A stretch of DNA of 59,111 nucleotides, taken from an uncultured Lachnospiraceae bacterium. GTDB lineage: Bacteria; Bacillota; Clostridia; Lachnospirales; Lachnospiraceae. Position 1 is the stretch's first letter. The number at the start of each line of letters is the position of its first letter. The translations under genes and the position numbers were made by a program. The notes below the pieces were generated by a model. The model worked only from the letters and a program-made list of their open reading frames with translations, made no database searches and was not told the origin of the DNA. The DNA lies in contig CANPIM010000014.1 in the NCBI GenBank assembly GCA_947574135.1, forward strand, positions 1 through 59,111, given 5' to 3'. Of this stretch, positions 43,101-52,099 are shown one piece after another.

Positions 43101-44093
43101 CACCAGGGAGAGATTGTTGTAGCGTGTCTGCTGCAGGAGGAAGGGAGCTTTCCTGGAATAGACCGAATTGTAGAGAATGCCCTTGCCAACCAAAGGAATA
43201 TAGCTTTCGTCATTTTGTCTCACAGCCAGCATATATCCTGACTGCTGGGATTCATTTAGCTCTGCCACCGGAAAGTAGTTGTACAGATTTTTGCTGGAGA
43301 TTTCCACCCCCAGCACCCCGTACACCTGTCCTCTATAACGGAGGGGCAGGGAATAAGTGATCATCTCATAGGAATCGGTGACTTCCTTTTCCAGAGAAAA
43401 GGGCAGGGACCAATAGCCCAGATCCGCCGTATCTGCATCCGGATATTCCGCCCCGGCGCTCCAGGGCTCATAAAAATAGTTGTCAGAGGCATTTTGTCCC
43501 TGGCCACTCATGTGAAAACGGGTGGTCCAGTTGGTATCCAGAGGAATATCCCACTCCCTGGACAAGTGCTTGCTTCCCCGCTCCAAAAGCAGATCTGAAT
43601 AATTCGCCGGATTGGTATTAGGGTCGGAATCTCGGATAAAGAATCCGTCAAATTCTCCGGCCGCCTCTCTGTCTGCTCCTGTTAATATGAGAAAGATACC
43701 GGTGGTGGTATTGTTTTGCAAAAGATCCAGACATTCCGGAAGAAGCTGCCCCATAAGCTTATTTTTCAGCTCATTGGAGCCCAGAAATTCCTCCAGATCT
43801 ACCTGCTCATTTGCTAAAAACTGTTCCAGTGCATGGGTGATATAGGTTTCCTGATCACGGACAGATGCCCAGCGCTGATTCATATCATTCTGCAGGATCA
43901 CGCCCCTGTTTTCCACCAGCCGGTTCATCATATTGCTGGAGTATGCCTCCAGCATCTCTGTGGTTTTCCGGACTACCAGGGTGCCGATGGTGATAATACT
44001 CTGTATCAGCATAATGAGAATAAGGGGAAACAGGAAAATCCTGAATATGGTTGCTTTTTTCTTTTCCGGCTGTTTGCCTTCTTTTTCATCCAT
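40146..44093 (-). CDS. Large hybrid sensor histidine kinase with receiver domain
   Basis: 1315 residues from the ATG at 44091-44093 (a GTG 9 bases upstream is possible). Order: membrane helix about 18-42, a large extracellular Cache-like sensor, second helix about 378-402, HAMP-like linker, PAS (about 460-600), a degenerate GGDEF-like domain (RIDRDEF near 664 replaces GGDEF), a GAF-like part, then HisKA with His949 in MSHEIRTP, HATPase with NLLGNAVKFTP, DTGIGIA and GTGLGLS, and a C-terminal receiver with Asp1239 in LMDIMMP. No Hpt or DNA-binding output is present. It is coupled to a binding lipoprotein gene upstream (4-base overlap region) and a deacetylase gene downstream. Confidence 0.93.
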   Translation of the reverse strand: MDEKEGKQPEKKKATIFRIFLFPLILIMLIQSIITIGTLVVRKTTEMLEAYSSNMMNRLVENRGVILQNDMNQRWASVRDQETYITHALEQFLANEQVDLEEFLGSNELKNKLMGQLLPECLDLLQNNTTTGIFLILTGADREAAGEFDGFFIRDSDPNTNPANYSDLLLERGSKHLSREWDIPLDTNWTTRFHMSGQGQNASDNYFYEPWSAGAEYPDADTADLGYWSLPFSLEKEVTDSYEMITYSLPLRYRGQVYGVLGVEISSKNLYNYFPVAELNESQQSGYMLAVRQNDESYIPLVGKGILYNSVYSRKAPFLLQQTRYNNLSLVEDIRLENQGIYAVVCPLRLYSNNVPYENTEWVLLGLNTEEELFGMSRQLYIWIVIAVLVGLIFGVFGIYFLVRYLTRPVQHLMQCISRGSAGLAEFNRSNILEVDALYDVVKDLTDQQKEAENILLEEKERYRIALESSKDIFFSYDPESHVLDIVNHKTMSGHWPCGEFRTGFIDPAYIHDLDQEAVIKAFQDNSDKLSVEFRLKWPCDTDFTWVLLTGNAVYNTEGQRTKLVGSIRDIQEQKEREAEQLRKNTTDSVTGLYVFSAGMEHLQECRSHQPQGVMINLFLDQLKETNENNGIVFGDMILEELGELIRSSCQAFTQKTGLAVVALRIDRDEFVLWLENQSRKRAEVFIEDLLKKVRENFQEELFQVHVHAGLVCGQKGQTGEKLICMAKLAHRLASSKNATPYMFYEDLPLQKQKNLPPLQGREINSLDYSGDVSLVSIALNLFGKGADFPAQMNLLIRKIGRFYQAGGVQVSILRADFNSNYLEYQWHRNGKTNKESVRKYKEEERTQFFDWLGTEEVRYFSQTDSQDPVIQCFLSVEPGQFGVVLPLYDSGNYMGNVCILGIETWLLEDFEEYQDLAELGRVIQSQLNQQQYDIASKAKSEFLSRMSHEIRTPMNGIIGMTAIALQQEQSPERIMDCLQKIQSSSNYLLGLINDILDMSKIESGKMKLEPMDFSIYDMLDTIQELINPQAAGKSIAFIQNIQLTHSWFLADRMRISQVLINLLGNAVKFTPVKGRVTLTIREIETSQKEVLIYFAVSDTGIGIATEDQERVFRSFEQSSGTNPSKQQGTGLGLSISSRLVQMMGSNIQLESQLGEGSTFSFAISLKLGESVEDQAPEEEISFAGCHVLVVEDNELNAEIAESLLEDRDFQVDCVYDGAQAVERIRSTKPGTYDVILMDIMMPVMDGLDATRAIRSMDREDCRTIPIVAMSANAFDDDLKKSVECGMNGHLSKPVEVDKLYRTLHQVIRSSKEHR

Positions 44094-44098
44094 AGTTA

Positions 44099-45565
44099 TC
44101 ACGACCTGCCTACTGCTGCCTGCAGTGCATTACAAAAAGAATTGTACCATTCCTCAAAGGCTTCCTCTGTGACGTAGGGCGCAGACGCTTCCTCCAGGCT
44201 CTTTCCCTGGGTCAAAGCGGCAGCTACCTCTGCCCGGTCTGCGGCGGCTTTATCTGCCAGGTTATATTCCAGTATTTTTCTGGCTGCGGAGCCGTTTTCA
44301 AAGCTTTTGTTGGTGTACAGGGTAACATTTTTCATTTCCTGAAAAATAGTTGTAAGACAATTATATGTCTTGGGTGCTACCTCCAGCTGCTTTTCTGCAA
44401 TTACCTGATCAAGCTTTTCTGCGCTGCTGGCTTCCTTTAGCACAGGTAGGTATCCGGATACACATCCAAACTGCAGGTTATTTTCTGCCTCTGTAAACCA
44501 TTTCAAAAATTCTACGGCAGCATATTCGTGAGCTTCATCGGATTTGCTGACCACCATTCCCGCTCCCTGCTGTACGGCATAAGGCTTCCCGCCCTCAAAT
44601 ACAGGGGCCGGCATGACAATATATTCGATGGCATAGCTTTCATTCTCCAGCTCTACCTGATTGGGGAAATACATGGCAGAGGAGGTGGAGCCTGTATAGG
44701 CCAGAAGCTCTCCTGTTTTCACATCATCGGAGCGAAAAGATCCGTAAGCGCCGAAGTAGCCCTTGACCATGGGAACATAATAATTGTCCCAGAGGCGGTG
44801 CAGCTCCTCTTTGGGGAGATTTAGGGTCAGCTCTCCGTTTTCCACATGAAAGATCTCCACGCCAAGCTGCTGCATACCAATGATAAAGTAATTGGCCACA
44901 GCATCCCGTCCGTAAAAGGCTTTGCCGTCCCCGGGCACGTCGGGAGTTTGACCGTCTGTCCACTCGTAGTAGGCCTGAGCCGTGGCGGTCACGCCCTCCA
45001 TGGTTTTTAGATCCTCCAGGGAGGAGCCTGTGGCGGCTGCAAAGGGCTCCCAGTCTGTCTTGTTGATCATCATAATTTCTGTAGACTTTGCTGTGGGGAA
45101 AATCCGCAGACTGCCGTCTGTTGCAATGCGGCCCTCCTCAATATAGGAATCCACATATTTCTCCAGCTCCTCCTTGTCCAGATAGTCGGACAGATTGGCC
45201 AGAGCGCCGGCCTGCTCTACCTCGTAGGCTGTATCTGCATAGGAGGAGAAAATATCCGGCATGGCGTCTGCGCCTACCTTTCCTTCAATGGATTCCCGAA
45301 CGGCCGTCTCCAGGTCAGAAACAGAGCCCTGGCTGTAGCTTTGTACATAAATGCCCTCTTCCTTTCCCACGGTATCGTTAAATTCCTCCACCAGAGTGTC
45401 AAAGGCGGCCTGCTGGGAGCCGTTATAGTAATGCCATACAGTGAGAGATACCGGATTCCCCGGATCCAGAGGGTTCTTCTTCCCACAGCCTGTTATACCA
45501 AGGGCTAATACCGCTGCCAGACACAAATTTTTGGTAAATCTTCCTGCATTTTTCATAGGTTGCAC
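44099..45565 (-). CDS. Family 1 extracellular solute-binding lipoprotein without permease
   Basis: 488 residues from a GTG start with GAGGAGG just upstream. Lipoprotein signal with Cys27 in GITGC, then a MalE/UgpB-type fold (SLTVWHYYNGSQQAAFDTLVEEF; MPDIFSSYADTAYEVEQ; late AAVEFLKWFTEAENNLQFG). Such proteins usually serve sugar ABC importers, but neither permeases nor ATPase of the sugar type are adjacent; the next gene is the hybrid kinase, whose start overlaps the stop codon. I infer that it presents a ligand to the kinase sensor domain as a receptor subunit. A strong promoter lies just upstream. Confidence 0.9.
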   Translation of the reverse strand: MQPMKNAGRFTKNLCLAAVLALGITGCGKKNPLDPGNPVSLTVWHYYNGSQQAAFDTLVEEFNDTVGKEEGIYVQSYSQGSVSDLETAVRESIEGKVGADAMPDIFSSYADTAYEVEQAGALANLSDYLDKEELEKYVDSYIEEGRIATDGSLRIFPTAKSTEIMMINKTDWEPFAAATGSSLEDLKTMEGVTATAQAYYEWTDGQTPDVPGDGKAFYGRDAVANYFIIGMQQLGVEIFHVENGELTLNLPKEELHRLWDNYYVPMVKGYFGAYGSFRSDDVKTGELLAYTGSTSSAMYFPNQVELENESYAIEYIVMPAPVFEGGKPYAVQQGAGMVVSKSDEAHEYAAVEFLKWFTEAENNLQFGCVSGYLPVLKEASSAEKLDQVIAEKQLEVAPKTYNCLTTIFQEMKNVTLYTNKSFENGSAARKILEYNLADKAAADRAEVAAALTQGKSLEEASAPYVTEEAFEEWYNSFCNALQAAVGRS

Positions 45566-45598
45566 ATTGCCTCCTCATTTTGCTTTGTACTGATTCCC

Positions 45599-45627
45599 AT
45601 TGTAGCATAGACGCCTGGCATTTTCAA
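45599..45627 (-). promoter_or_regulatory. Promoter of the binding protein-kinase-deacetylase operon
   Basis: Minus-strand TTGAAA (45622-45627), 17-bp spacer ending TGC, TACAAT (45599-45604). Good sigma-A promoter with extended -10, about 33 bases upstream of the start codon. Confidence 0.8.
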
Positions 45628-45707
45628 CCGGACGGTGGCTTCCGGAAGAAAAGCTGCAATTTTCTCTTGTATTCCCTATGGAACGTCACAGTTTGCAATG
45701 GTTATAT

Positions 45708-45750
45708 GAAAATAGGGGGGCGGCTATCTGGATCAAAATAGCCGCCCCCC
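45708..45750 (-). terminator. Strong terminator at the end of the dpp-DUF917 operon
   Basis: Perfect 13-bp stem GGGGGGCGGCTAT / ATAGCCGCCCCCC (45715-45727 and 45738-45750), 10-base loop, followed on the minus strand by TATTTTC. It lies 13 bases after the stop codon of the last gene. Confidence 0.88.
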
Positions 45751-45763
45751 TGTTAAGCTTCTG

Positions 45764-46918
45764 TTAAAATTTCAAAATCTCTCCCGTATACCCAATCTCC
45801 TCAAAATATTTCACCCAGCATTCCCGCATTTTCTCCTCATTTTTCCACCACTTCTCATCCACGCTCACAAGCCCCAGGGTGACCCGAAGCTGTTCCAGGG
45901 TGTGGGCCTCATGGGCCAGGGTAATATCCTCATTGGTCAAGGGAGCCCCTGTCTCATAATTGTACATGGTGATAATGGTCGGCACGGTGGCCAGGGGAGT
46001 GGATATGGAGCCCTCCACCTTTTCCAGGACCAGGGATTCATTGGCATAATGGATCCGATAGGCCAAGGGAGAATCCGGAGTTTCCTTTACCTCATAGTAG
46101 CCAAGGTCGTTGTTGCCGGTTACACCGGGCTCGGGAGTATAATTGCAGATGCAGCCCTTTTCCAGGAGCACTCGGGTGTTTCCGAGACCGGCCCTTGCCA
46201 TTTGGGAAAATATGGTTTCTGTTGGATTGTCTTGGTATTGCTCCATGAGTTCTCCCACCTTCATGCAGAGGGTAATGCTTCCCGTGGGAACACATTCCTG
46301 GAGCTGCTTTTTATCAAACATCCATCCGGCCATGCCGGCATTCTGCTCAAACATCTGGACCATGGGAATGGCCATTTTCTGGCAGTAGACGGCATCGTAG
46401 GGATCCTTTGGTTCCATGAGACAGGCATCTCCCCCAATGCTTCCCATGACAAAGGGGCCTGTGGGCAGACCGTTAATATGGGAGACGGCTGTCTCCAGGC
46501 CCGGGACGGCCCGGCCGGCACAGTCTGCGTCCACCATGGGAATCCCCTGAATCATGGAGATCAGAATGGGGGTAAAGGTATTAAAGCCTCCCAGCTCCAT
46601 GGAAAGGGTATAATCCGGGGTTTGCCCTGTGATGGCAGACAGATGCTTTGCCTTTTCATAGGCAGTGATAATGCAGTTAGTGGCATCTACCTTTCCGCCC
46701 TCAACCGGGGAGCCCATAACGGCCAGGCCGATGGTGTACTTTCCCTCCTCCATCTCCTCCACCTGGCAGAGCTTGCAGCTCATTTCCTTTCCCGGATAAT
46801 TGCGCTTGTAGGTTTCCACCAGCTCCATGCCGTCATCCAGGGCGCCGCCGCCCCCTCCGGCCAAAAGAGTGGCGCCCATTAAAATATGTATGATATCCTT
46901 TTCCTTTAAAGTAATCAT
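45764..46918 (-). CDS. DUF917 family protein 1 (S-methylthiohydantoin desulfurase-like)
   Basis: 384 residues from the ATG at 46916-46918, where GGGAGGAAAACC is the ribosome binding site; a longer reading to 47017 is rejected. Family signs: ATLLAGGGGGALDDGMEL near 14-32, DADCAGRAVPGLET near 120 and RVLLEKGCICNYTPEPGV. DUF917 includes an enzyme described as S-methylthiohydantoin desulfurase and often sits beside hydantoinase or oxoprolinase genes; none is here. It is the last gene of the dpp operon and is paired with a second DUF917 protein, so the two may form one complex. Real activity unknown. Confidence 0.87.
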   Translation of the reverse strand: MITLKEKDIIHILMGATLLAGGGGGALDDGMELVETYKRNYPGKEMSCKLCQVEEMEEGKYTIGLAVMGSPVEGGKVDATNCIITAYEKAKHLSAITGQTPDYTLSMELGGFNTFTPILISMIQGIPMVDADCAGRAVPGLETAVSHINGLPTGPFVMGSIGGDACLMEPKDPYDAVYCQKMAIPMVQMFEQNAGMAGWMFDKKQLQECVPTGSITLCMKVGELMEQYQDNPTETIFSQMARAGLGNTRVLLEKGCICNYTPEPGVTGNNDLGYYEVKETPDSPLAYRIHYANESLVLEKVEGSISTPLATVPTIITMYNYETGAPLTNEDITLAHEAHTLEQLRVTLGLVSVDEKWWKNEEKMRECWVKYFEEIGYTGEILKF

Positions 46919-46937
46919 GGTTTTCCTCCCTAATCTT

Positions 46938-48218
46938 TTATTCGCAGGCCAATGCCTGAATGGTCTCCCTGTATATGGTCCGAAGCAGCAGAAAATCCTC
47001 CAGCAGCAAAGATTCATTTCGCTGATGCTCTGTCATCTCTCTTCCGGGGAGCATGGGGCCGAAGGCCACAATATTTTCCATGGCCCGGGCATAGGTGCCC
47101 CCGCCCACCACCGTTGGCTCGCTGGTATCCCCGGTTACCTGCCGGTAAACCTGCATGAGAGCGGTGATAAGCTCTCCGTCCTTGGCCATGTACACAGGAT
47201 CGATCTGCTCCAGCATGTGCACGGAAATCCCAAAGGGCTCCACCCTTTGTTTCAGAGCTTTGGTGACCTGTTCAAGGGGAATGGTTACAGGATAGCGCAC
47301 ATCAATGGTGAGATCGCAGGTGTTTTCGGTGAGAGCCAGCATTCCCGCATTTAAGGTGAGACTGCCGCTTTCTTTATCGTGAAAGCCAATGCCGGCCTTT
47401 TTTCCCGTATAATCAAACCCAATGCAGGACTGATAAAACCTTGCAAATTTGCAGGGAAGCCCGGATTTTTCCATCTGCTCCATGAGATGGGAGATGGCGT
47501 TATCCCCGTCCTCAGGCATGCTTCCATGAGCGGATTTTCCCTGGGCCGTGAAAACCACCGGCTTTCCGTCAGCGCCCATAATGGAGGCCCGGGCCTCCTC
47601 CGGCACCATGTTGGCGGCCATGCCGGCCCTGACATCTAAAAAGCCGGCCGTATTTCGATCCATGGAAAGGGTAAAGGCTGCAATGCCCTTCTCCCCGTAG
47701 ATGGCAGGAAAATCTCCGTCCGGGGTAAAGCCCATGACCGGAAGCTCCTCCGTGGCCCGGTAATATTCCATATCGGTCCACTCGCCGGATTCCTCCGTCT
47801 GGCCAAAGATGATTCGCACCCGGCGCTTAAACCTCCTTCCGGAATCCAGAGCGTCCTTCATGGCATAGATGGAGGCAATGGCGGGCCCCTTATCGTCAGA
47901 GACTCCCCGGCCGTAAAGCTTGTTGTCCTTTAAGGTGGCGGCATAGGGTTCCGTATCCCAGCCGCCTCCGGCGGGCACCACATCCAGGTGGGCCAGGATT
48001 CCCACCAGCTCCTCACCCTCCCCAATCTCCGCATATCCAATGCGGTTGTCACAGTTTTTTACACGAAAGCCCAGGCTCTCACAAAGATGGAGGACATGTA
48101 GCAAAGCTTTGTGGACCTCTTCTCCATAGGGAGCCTCCGGGTTATCCGAGGGCTGGGATACACTGGCAAACCGGCAGAGTGCATCCAGGGATTCTAACAT
48201 TTTCTCATTGGAAATCAT
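46938..48218 (-). CDS. M20 family dipeptidase (PepV/Sapep-like)
   Basis: 426 residues. Metal-dependent cytoplasmic dipeptidase family. Motifs: HLDVVPAGGGWDTEPY (first metal histidine), GRGVSDDKGPAIASIYAMK (bridging aspartate), GQTEESGEWTD (catalytic and metal glutamates), and VVGGGTYARAM near the end. The ATG at 48216-48218 overlaps the stop of the preceding DUF917 gene (ATGA), with GGAGGG upstream. It sits between two DUF917 genes and downstream of a peptide importer, so it should cleave an imported dipeptide or a dipeptide-like intermediate. Confidence 0.9.
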   Translation of the reverse strand: MISNEKMLESLDALCRFASVSQPSDNPEAPYGEEVHKALLHVLHLCESLGFRVKNCDNRIGYAEIGEGEELVGILAHLDVVPAGGGWDTEPYAATLKDNKLYGRGVSDDKGPAIASIYAMKDALDSGRRFKRRVRIIFGQTEESGEWTDMEYYRATEELPVMGFTPDGDFPAIYGEKGIAAFTLSMDRNTAGFLDVRAGMAANMVPEEARASIMGADGKPVVFTAQGKSAHGSMPEDGDNAISHLMEQMEKSGLPCKFARFYQSCIGFDYTGKKAGIGFHDKESGSLTLNAGMLALTENTCDLTIDVRYPVTIPLEQVTKALKQRVEPFGISVHMLEQIDPVYMAKDGELITALMQVYRQVTGDTSEPTVVGGGTYARAMENIVAFGPMLPGREMTEHQRNESLLLEDFLLLRTIYRETIQALACE

Positions 48219-49315
48219 TTGCAAAAGGCCCTCCAATCCACGTCGTATCCAAAGCTTCTGGGGCCAAAGACCTCCAGCCCCCGCTTGGTGGTCCAGGCTT
48301 CCGGCGCCGGAAGGGCCAGCACAGATACAGGGGTACCGACTTTGGCATAGGGATTCAGCTGGGGAAACTTTTGTTCCTCATTGAGAACCACTATCAAATC
48401 CGGCACGGTTACATAGAATTCCCCGTCCAGCCAGCTGATAATATTTTCGTTCTGATACCAAATTTTCAATTTATGGCCCTCCCAGGAACCGCTACCCTGG
48501 ATTTCCATGGTCCCGTAGGTATAGCCGTCTCGGGTCTCGTACTGGCTATCGCTGATAAGGCCTTGGAACATATCCCGTCCCCGTCCCTTTTCCCGCACTG
48601 CAGACACAAAGTCCCCGCCGGACTCCACCGCATCCTGGAAGGCCTTACCAATCTGCTCTGCATAGGTGATAGCCCCGGTGATCACGGATTTGCCAATCCT
48701 TTCCGCCGTGTTTACATGATCCACCACCGCAATCTGATTCTGACTTACCACAGCCAGGGCCCGCACCAGGTCCTCACCCCGCTCATCATCGTAAACATTG
48801 GTAAAAATGGCGCTCTCCCCAAACTGATTGGCCACGGCCATGGGGCACATGGGAATCCCGTTTAAATAGTAGGTGGAGTGCTGAAGGGCCGGCACAGAGC
48901 GTCCCGCCGGATCCCCATCCATAATCAACCGTCCCGTCATGGCCGCACTGTAAAAGGCGGTGGCCGTGTTCATGCCTCCCAGCTCCGTGCTGATAATCCC
49001 CTTGAGTTCCCGGCCCAGAAAACGCTCCAGCTGCTCCAGGCCAATGAGGTAAGGACTCTTATCCGAGACCTGCAGCCTGGCGTATTTGTCCCGCTCCTCC
49101 TGGGTGAGGGGAGAAATGGCGCCGCAGCCGTAGGGAGTTCCCACATAGTCATCCGCCGCAAGCTCCTCAAAGGAGGCCAGGGTAAAGGTTTTTCCAAGGC
49201 TAAGGGCCTCGTCAATCAGGGCCACGCCCTCCTCCATGGTTCCGCCGCCGCCTGTTCCCAGGATGGTGCAGCCGTATAAAATATGAATCAGATCCGCTCT
49301 CGAGAGATTTCTCAT
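48215..49315 (-). CDS. DUF917 family protein 2
   Basis: 366 residues, paralogue of the protein at 45764. It starts MRNLSRADLIHILYGCTILGTGGGG with the same glycine-rich element and has IISTELGGMNTATAF and MDGDPAGRSVPALQHSTYY in the centre. Its ATG overlaps the stop of the fused ABC ATPase (ATGA) and its stop overlaps the M20 start, so three genes are chained by translational coupling. The two DUF917 copies are too different to be a recent duplication and may be different subunits. Confidence 0.86.
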   Translation of the reverse strand: MRNLSRADLIHILYGCTILGTGGGGTMEEGVALIDEALSLGKTFTLASFEELAADDYVGTPYGCGAISPLTQEERDKYARLQVSDKSPYLIGLEQLERFLGRELKGIISTELGGMNTATAFYSAAMTGRLIMDGDPAGRSVPALQHSTYYLNGIPMCPMAVANQFGESAIFTNVYDDERGEDLVRALAVVSQNQIAVVDHVNTAERIGKSVITGAITYAEQIGKAFQDAVESGGDFVSAVREKGRGRDMFQGLISDSQYETRDGYTYGTMEIQGSGSWEGHKLKIWYQNENIISWLDGEFYVTVPDLIVVLNEEQKFPQLNPYAKVGTPVSVLALPAPEAWTTKRGLEVFGPRSFGYDVDWRAFCK

Positions 49316-51123
49316 TGTATAGTTCCTCCATTCTCATTGCTTTGCTCTGCATAAAGGCACCGGACGTAATGGCGCTCATTGTAATAGGTCTCCTGGGGTA
49401 TCTCCTCCTTGCACCGCTGGGTAGCCATGGGACATCTGGTATGGAAGGGACAGCCAGAGGGCGGGTTGATGGGACTGGGAATCTGGCCCTCCAGGGTGCG
49501 GATCCCCTCCATTCCCGTCTCCCCTATGCGGGGGATGGCGTCAAACAGCGCCTGGGTGTAGGGATGGCGTGGATGCTCGAAGATTTCCTCCGCAGGTCCG
49601 AACTCCACGATTTTTCCCAGATACATAACGGCAATCCGGTTGGACAGCTCGTGAACCACTGCCAGATCATGGGAGATCAGGATGTTGGTAAGCCCAAACC
49701 GTTTTTTCAGATCCTTGATAAGGTCCAAAATCTGGTTTTGGGAAAAAACGTCAATGGAGGAGGTGGGCTCATCCAGAACCACCAGCTTGGGGTTGGAGGC
49801 TAAGGATCGGGCAATGGCGATCCGCTGCCGCTCCCCTCCGGAAAATTCGTGGGGATATTTGTAGCAGGCATCCTCCGGAAGGCCCACCATAGCCAGCAGC
49901 TCCTCCACCCGGCGGATTCGTTCTGCCTCCCCCAGCTTTTCATATACATCCAGGGGTTCCGCCACAATGTCCTTGACCAGCCACCGGGGATTTAGGGACC
50001 AGTAGGGATCCTGGAACACAATCTGCACATTCTTTTTAAAGGCGTTTCCCTGGCGGGCCTTGAGCTCCTGAAACACATCCTTTCCCTCAAAGTAAACCTT
50101 TCCCTCTGTGGGCTCAAAGAGATCCAGAATGGTATTTACCAGGGTGGATTTTCCGCAGCCGGATTCCCCTACAATGCCCAGCACCTCCCCGCAGTGAATG
50201 TCAAAGCTTACGTCATCTACCGCCTTTAAGCTCTGGTGGCGGATATGCTTTACCTCGTCGTTGATATCAAAATATTTTTTTAGGTGCTCTACTTTCAGCA
50301 GGATTTCCTCCCGGCTGTCATTGGTGGGCTCCAGCTTGGTCTCGCAGGCCTCCCGCAGAAGTCGGGTGTAATCCTCCCTGGGATTTGACACCACCTGATC
50401 CGCCGGGCCTTCCTCAATAATCTTTCCTCCCCGCAGGATCCCCACCCGATCGCAGAAGGCGCCTACTAGGCTTAGGTTGTTGGCAATAAACAGCACGGTC
50501 ATATGATGTTTCTTTTGCAGCTCCCGAAGAAGCTTGAGAATGCTGGCCTGAATGGTCACATCCAGATTTCTGGTGGGCTCGTCGGCAATCAAAAAGTCGG
50601 CGCCGCAGCAGAGGGCCAGGGCAATGATCACACGCTGACGCTGCCCGCCGGAGAGCTGATGGGGATACTTGACCAGAGTGCTCTCCGGATCCGCCAGCTT
50701 AACCTCCTTTAGGAGATCGACAGCCGCGGCAAGGGCTTCCTTTTTGGACATGCCCTTGTGGTTCTGCCGCAGGGTGTCCACCATACAGTCCTTAATGGTA
50801 AACACCGGGTTCAGGCAGCTCATGGGATCCTGGAAGATCATGGCAATGCGCCTTCCCCGAATTTCCGCCTGCATTTTTTTCTCTGTCTTTTTTAGCAGAT
50901 CCTCTCCCTCCAGGAGAATCTCTCCCTGTGCAATGATTCCGGGAGGACACTGCAAAAGTTTGAGGATGGTCAGGGCCAGCACGGTTTTTCCCTGGCCGGA
51001 TTCTCCCACCAGGCCGTAGGTCTCTCCCTTTTCCAGGGAAAGCTTATCAATATCCAGAACGGTTTTGACCCCCTCAAAGGATTTATGCTTTACAAGCAGA
51101 TGATTTATTTCAAAATAAGCCAT
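49312..51123 (-). CDS. Fused dipeptide/oligopeptide ABC transporter ATPase (DppD-DppF)
   Basis: 603 residues carrying two complete nucleotide-binding domains, where most systems have two proteins. First domain: Walker A GESGQGKTV, signature LSGGQRQR, Walker B ADEPTRNLD. Second domain: GESGCGKST, FSGGERQR, LDEPTSSID. The end has the oligopeptide-type cysteine-rich tail (GCPFHTRCPMATQRCKEE), which in relatives binds an iron-sulfur centre. It energises the DppB-DppC channel encoded just upstream. The preceding gene ends 78 bp earlier. Confidence 0.95.
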   Translation of the reverse strand: MAYFEINHLLVKHKSFEGVKTVLDIDKLSLEKGETYGLVGESGQGKTVLALTILKLLQCPPGIIAQGEILLEGEDLLKKTEKKMQAEIRGRRIAMIFQDPMSCLNPVFTIKDCMVDTLRQNHKGMSKKEALAAAVDLLKEVKLADPESTLVKYPHQLSGGQRQRVIIALALCCGADFLIADEPTRNLDVTIQASILKLLRELQKKHHMTVLFIANNLSLVGAFCDRVGILRGGKIIEEGPADQVVSNPREDYTRLLREACETKLEPTNDSREEILLKVEHLKKYFDINDEVKHIRHQSLKAVDDVSFDIHCGEVLGIVGESGCGKSTLVNTILDLFEPTEGKVYFEGKDVFQELKARQGNAFKKNVQIVFQDPYWSLNPRWLVKDIVAEPLDVYEKLGEAERIRRVEELLAMVGLPEDACYKYPHEFSGGERQRIAIARSLASNPKLVVLDEPTSSIDVFSQNQILDLIKDLKKRFGLTNILISHDLAVVHELSNRIAVMYLGKIVEFGPAEEIFEHPRHPYTQALFDAIPRIGETGMEGIRTLEGQIPSPINPPSGCPFHTRCPMATQRCKEEIPQETYYNERHYVRCLYAEQSNENGGTIQ

Positions 51124-51201
51124 GGTTCTTTCTCCTTATTAAAATCGCTGCGCGATGGCTTGAAAGGAAACTTCAGAAAAACTTCACACTTCTCAGGGGA
51201 G

Positions 51202-52086
51202 CTATCTCTTGCGGGTCTTGGGATCCAGGATCTCTCTCGCCGCGTCTCCCAAAAGATTAAAGCAGAGAACCGTGATAAAAATGGCAAGCCCCGGGAAGAT
51301 ACAGCACCACCACATATCCGGAAAATAGGTCCGGCCGGTGGAAATCATTAGGCCCCATTCCGGGGTGGGCGCCTTGGCTCCAAGACCCAGAAAGCTTAAG
51401 GAGGCGACCGTGAGGATCACGCCTCCCATATCCATGGAGGCCTGGACAATCACCGGACTGATGCAGTTTGGCACAATATGCCGGAAAATAATTTTTAGCT
51501 TGCCGGTGCCGATGGTCTCCGCTGCCTGGACAAATTTTCGCTCCTTGATGGAGATGGCCTGTCCCCGGACCAACCGGGTATACCAGGGCCACCAGGAGAT
51601 GGCAATGGCCAGGATGGCGTTGGTCAGGCTGGAGCCTAAAATGGCTACCAGGGAAATGGCCAGGAGAAGGGGCGGGAAGCTAAGAAAAATATCCGTGATC
51701 CGCATAATGACATTGTCCACTCGTCCGCCTATGGTTCCGGCTATGGCTCCAAGGGGAACGCCGATAAGCAGGGAAATCCCCACGGTGAGAATGGCAGTGG
51801 ACAGAGACACCCGCCCGCCGTAAACCACCCGGCTGAATACATCCCGGCCCAGCTCGTCGGTTCCGAACCAGTGGGCGCCGCTGGGAGCCAAAAATTTGTC
51901 CGCAATATGGGCCTCGTCCGCAATATCCTGGGGATAGGGCACGATCCAGGGGGCTAAAAGGGCCAGAATCACAATGACACATAAGAGAATCAGGGCAAAC
52001 AGGGACAGGCGGTTCCGGGCCAGCAGGTAGAAGCTTTCCTGCATACTGCGAAGCTTAGGTTTCAAAGAATCCATCCAGTTTTTCAT
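51202..52086 (-). CDS. Peptide ABC transporter permease DppC-like
   Basis: 294 residues from the ATG at 52084-52086, 8 bases after AAGGAGG; the upstream ATGs are too close to or before that site. Membrane permease with the N-terminal extension domain of the OppC/DppC type, about six helices, and the ATPase-contact loop EAA-like segment TIGTGKLKIIFRHIVPNCISPV. It contains FGTDELGRDVFSRVVYGGRVSL, typical of this family. It pairs with DppB, from which it is separated by 13 bp. Confidence 0.93.
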   Translation of the reverse strand: MKNWMDSLKPKLRSMQESFYLLARNRLSLFALILLCVIVILALLAPWIVPYPQDIADEAHIADKFLAPSGAHWFGTDELGRDVFSRVVYGGRVSLSTAILTVGISLLIGVPLGAIAGTIGGRVDNVIMRITDIFLSFPPLLLAISLVAILGSSLTNAILAIAISWWPWYTRLVRGQAISIKERKFVQAAETIGTGKLKIIFRHIVPNCISPVIVQASMDMGGVILTVASLSFLGLGAKAPTPEWGLMISTGRTYFPDMWWCCIFPGLAIFITVLCFNLLGDAAREILDPKTRKR

Positions 52087-52099
52087 ATGCATCGCCTCC

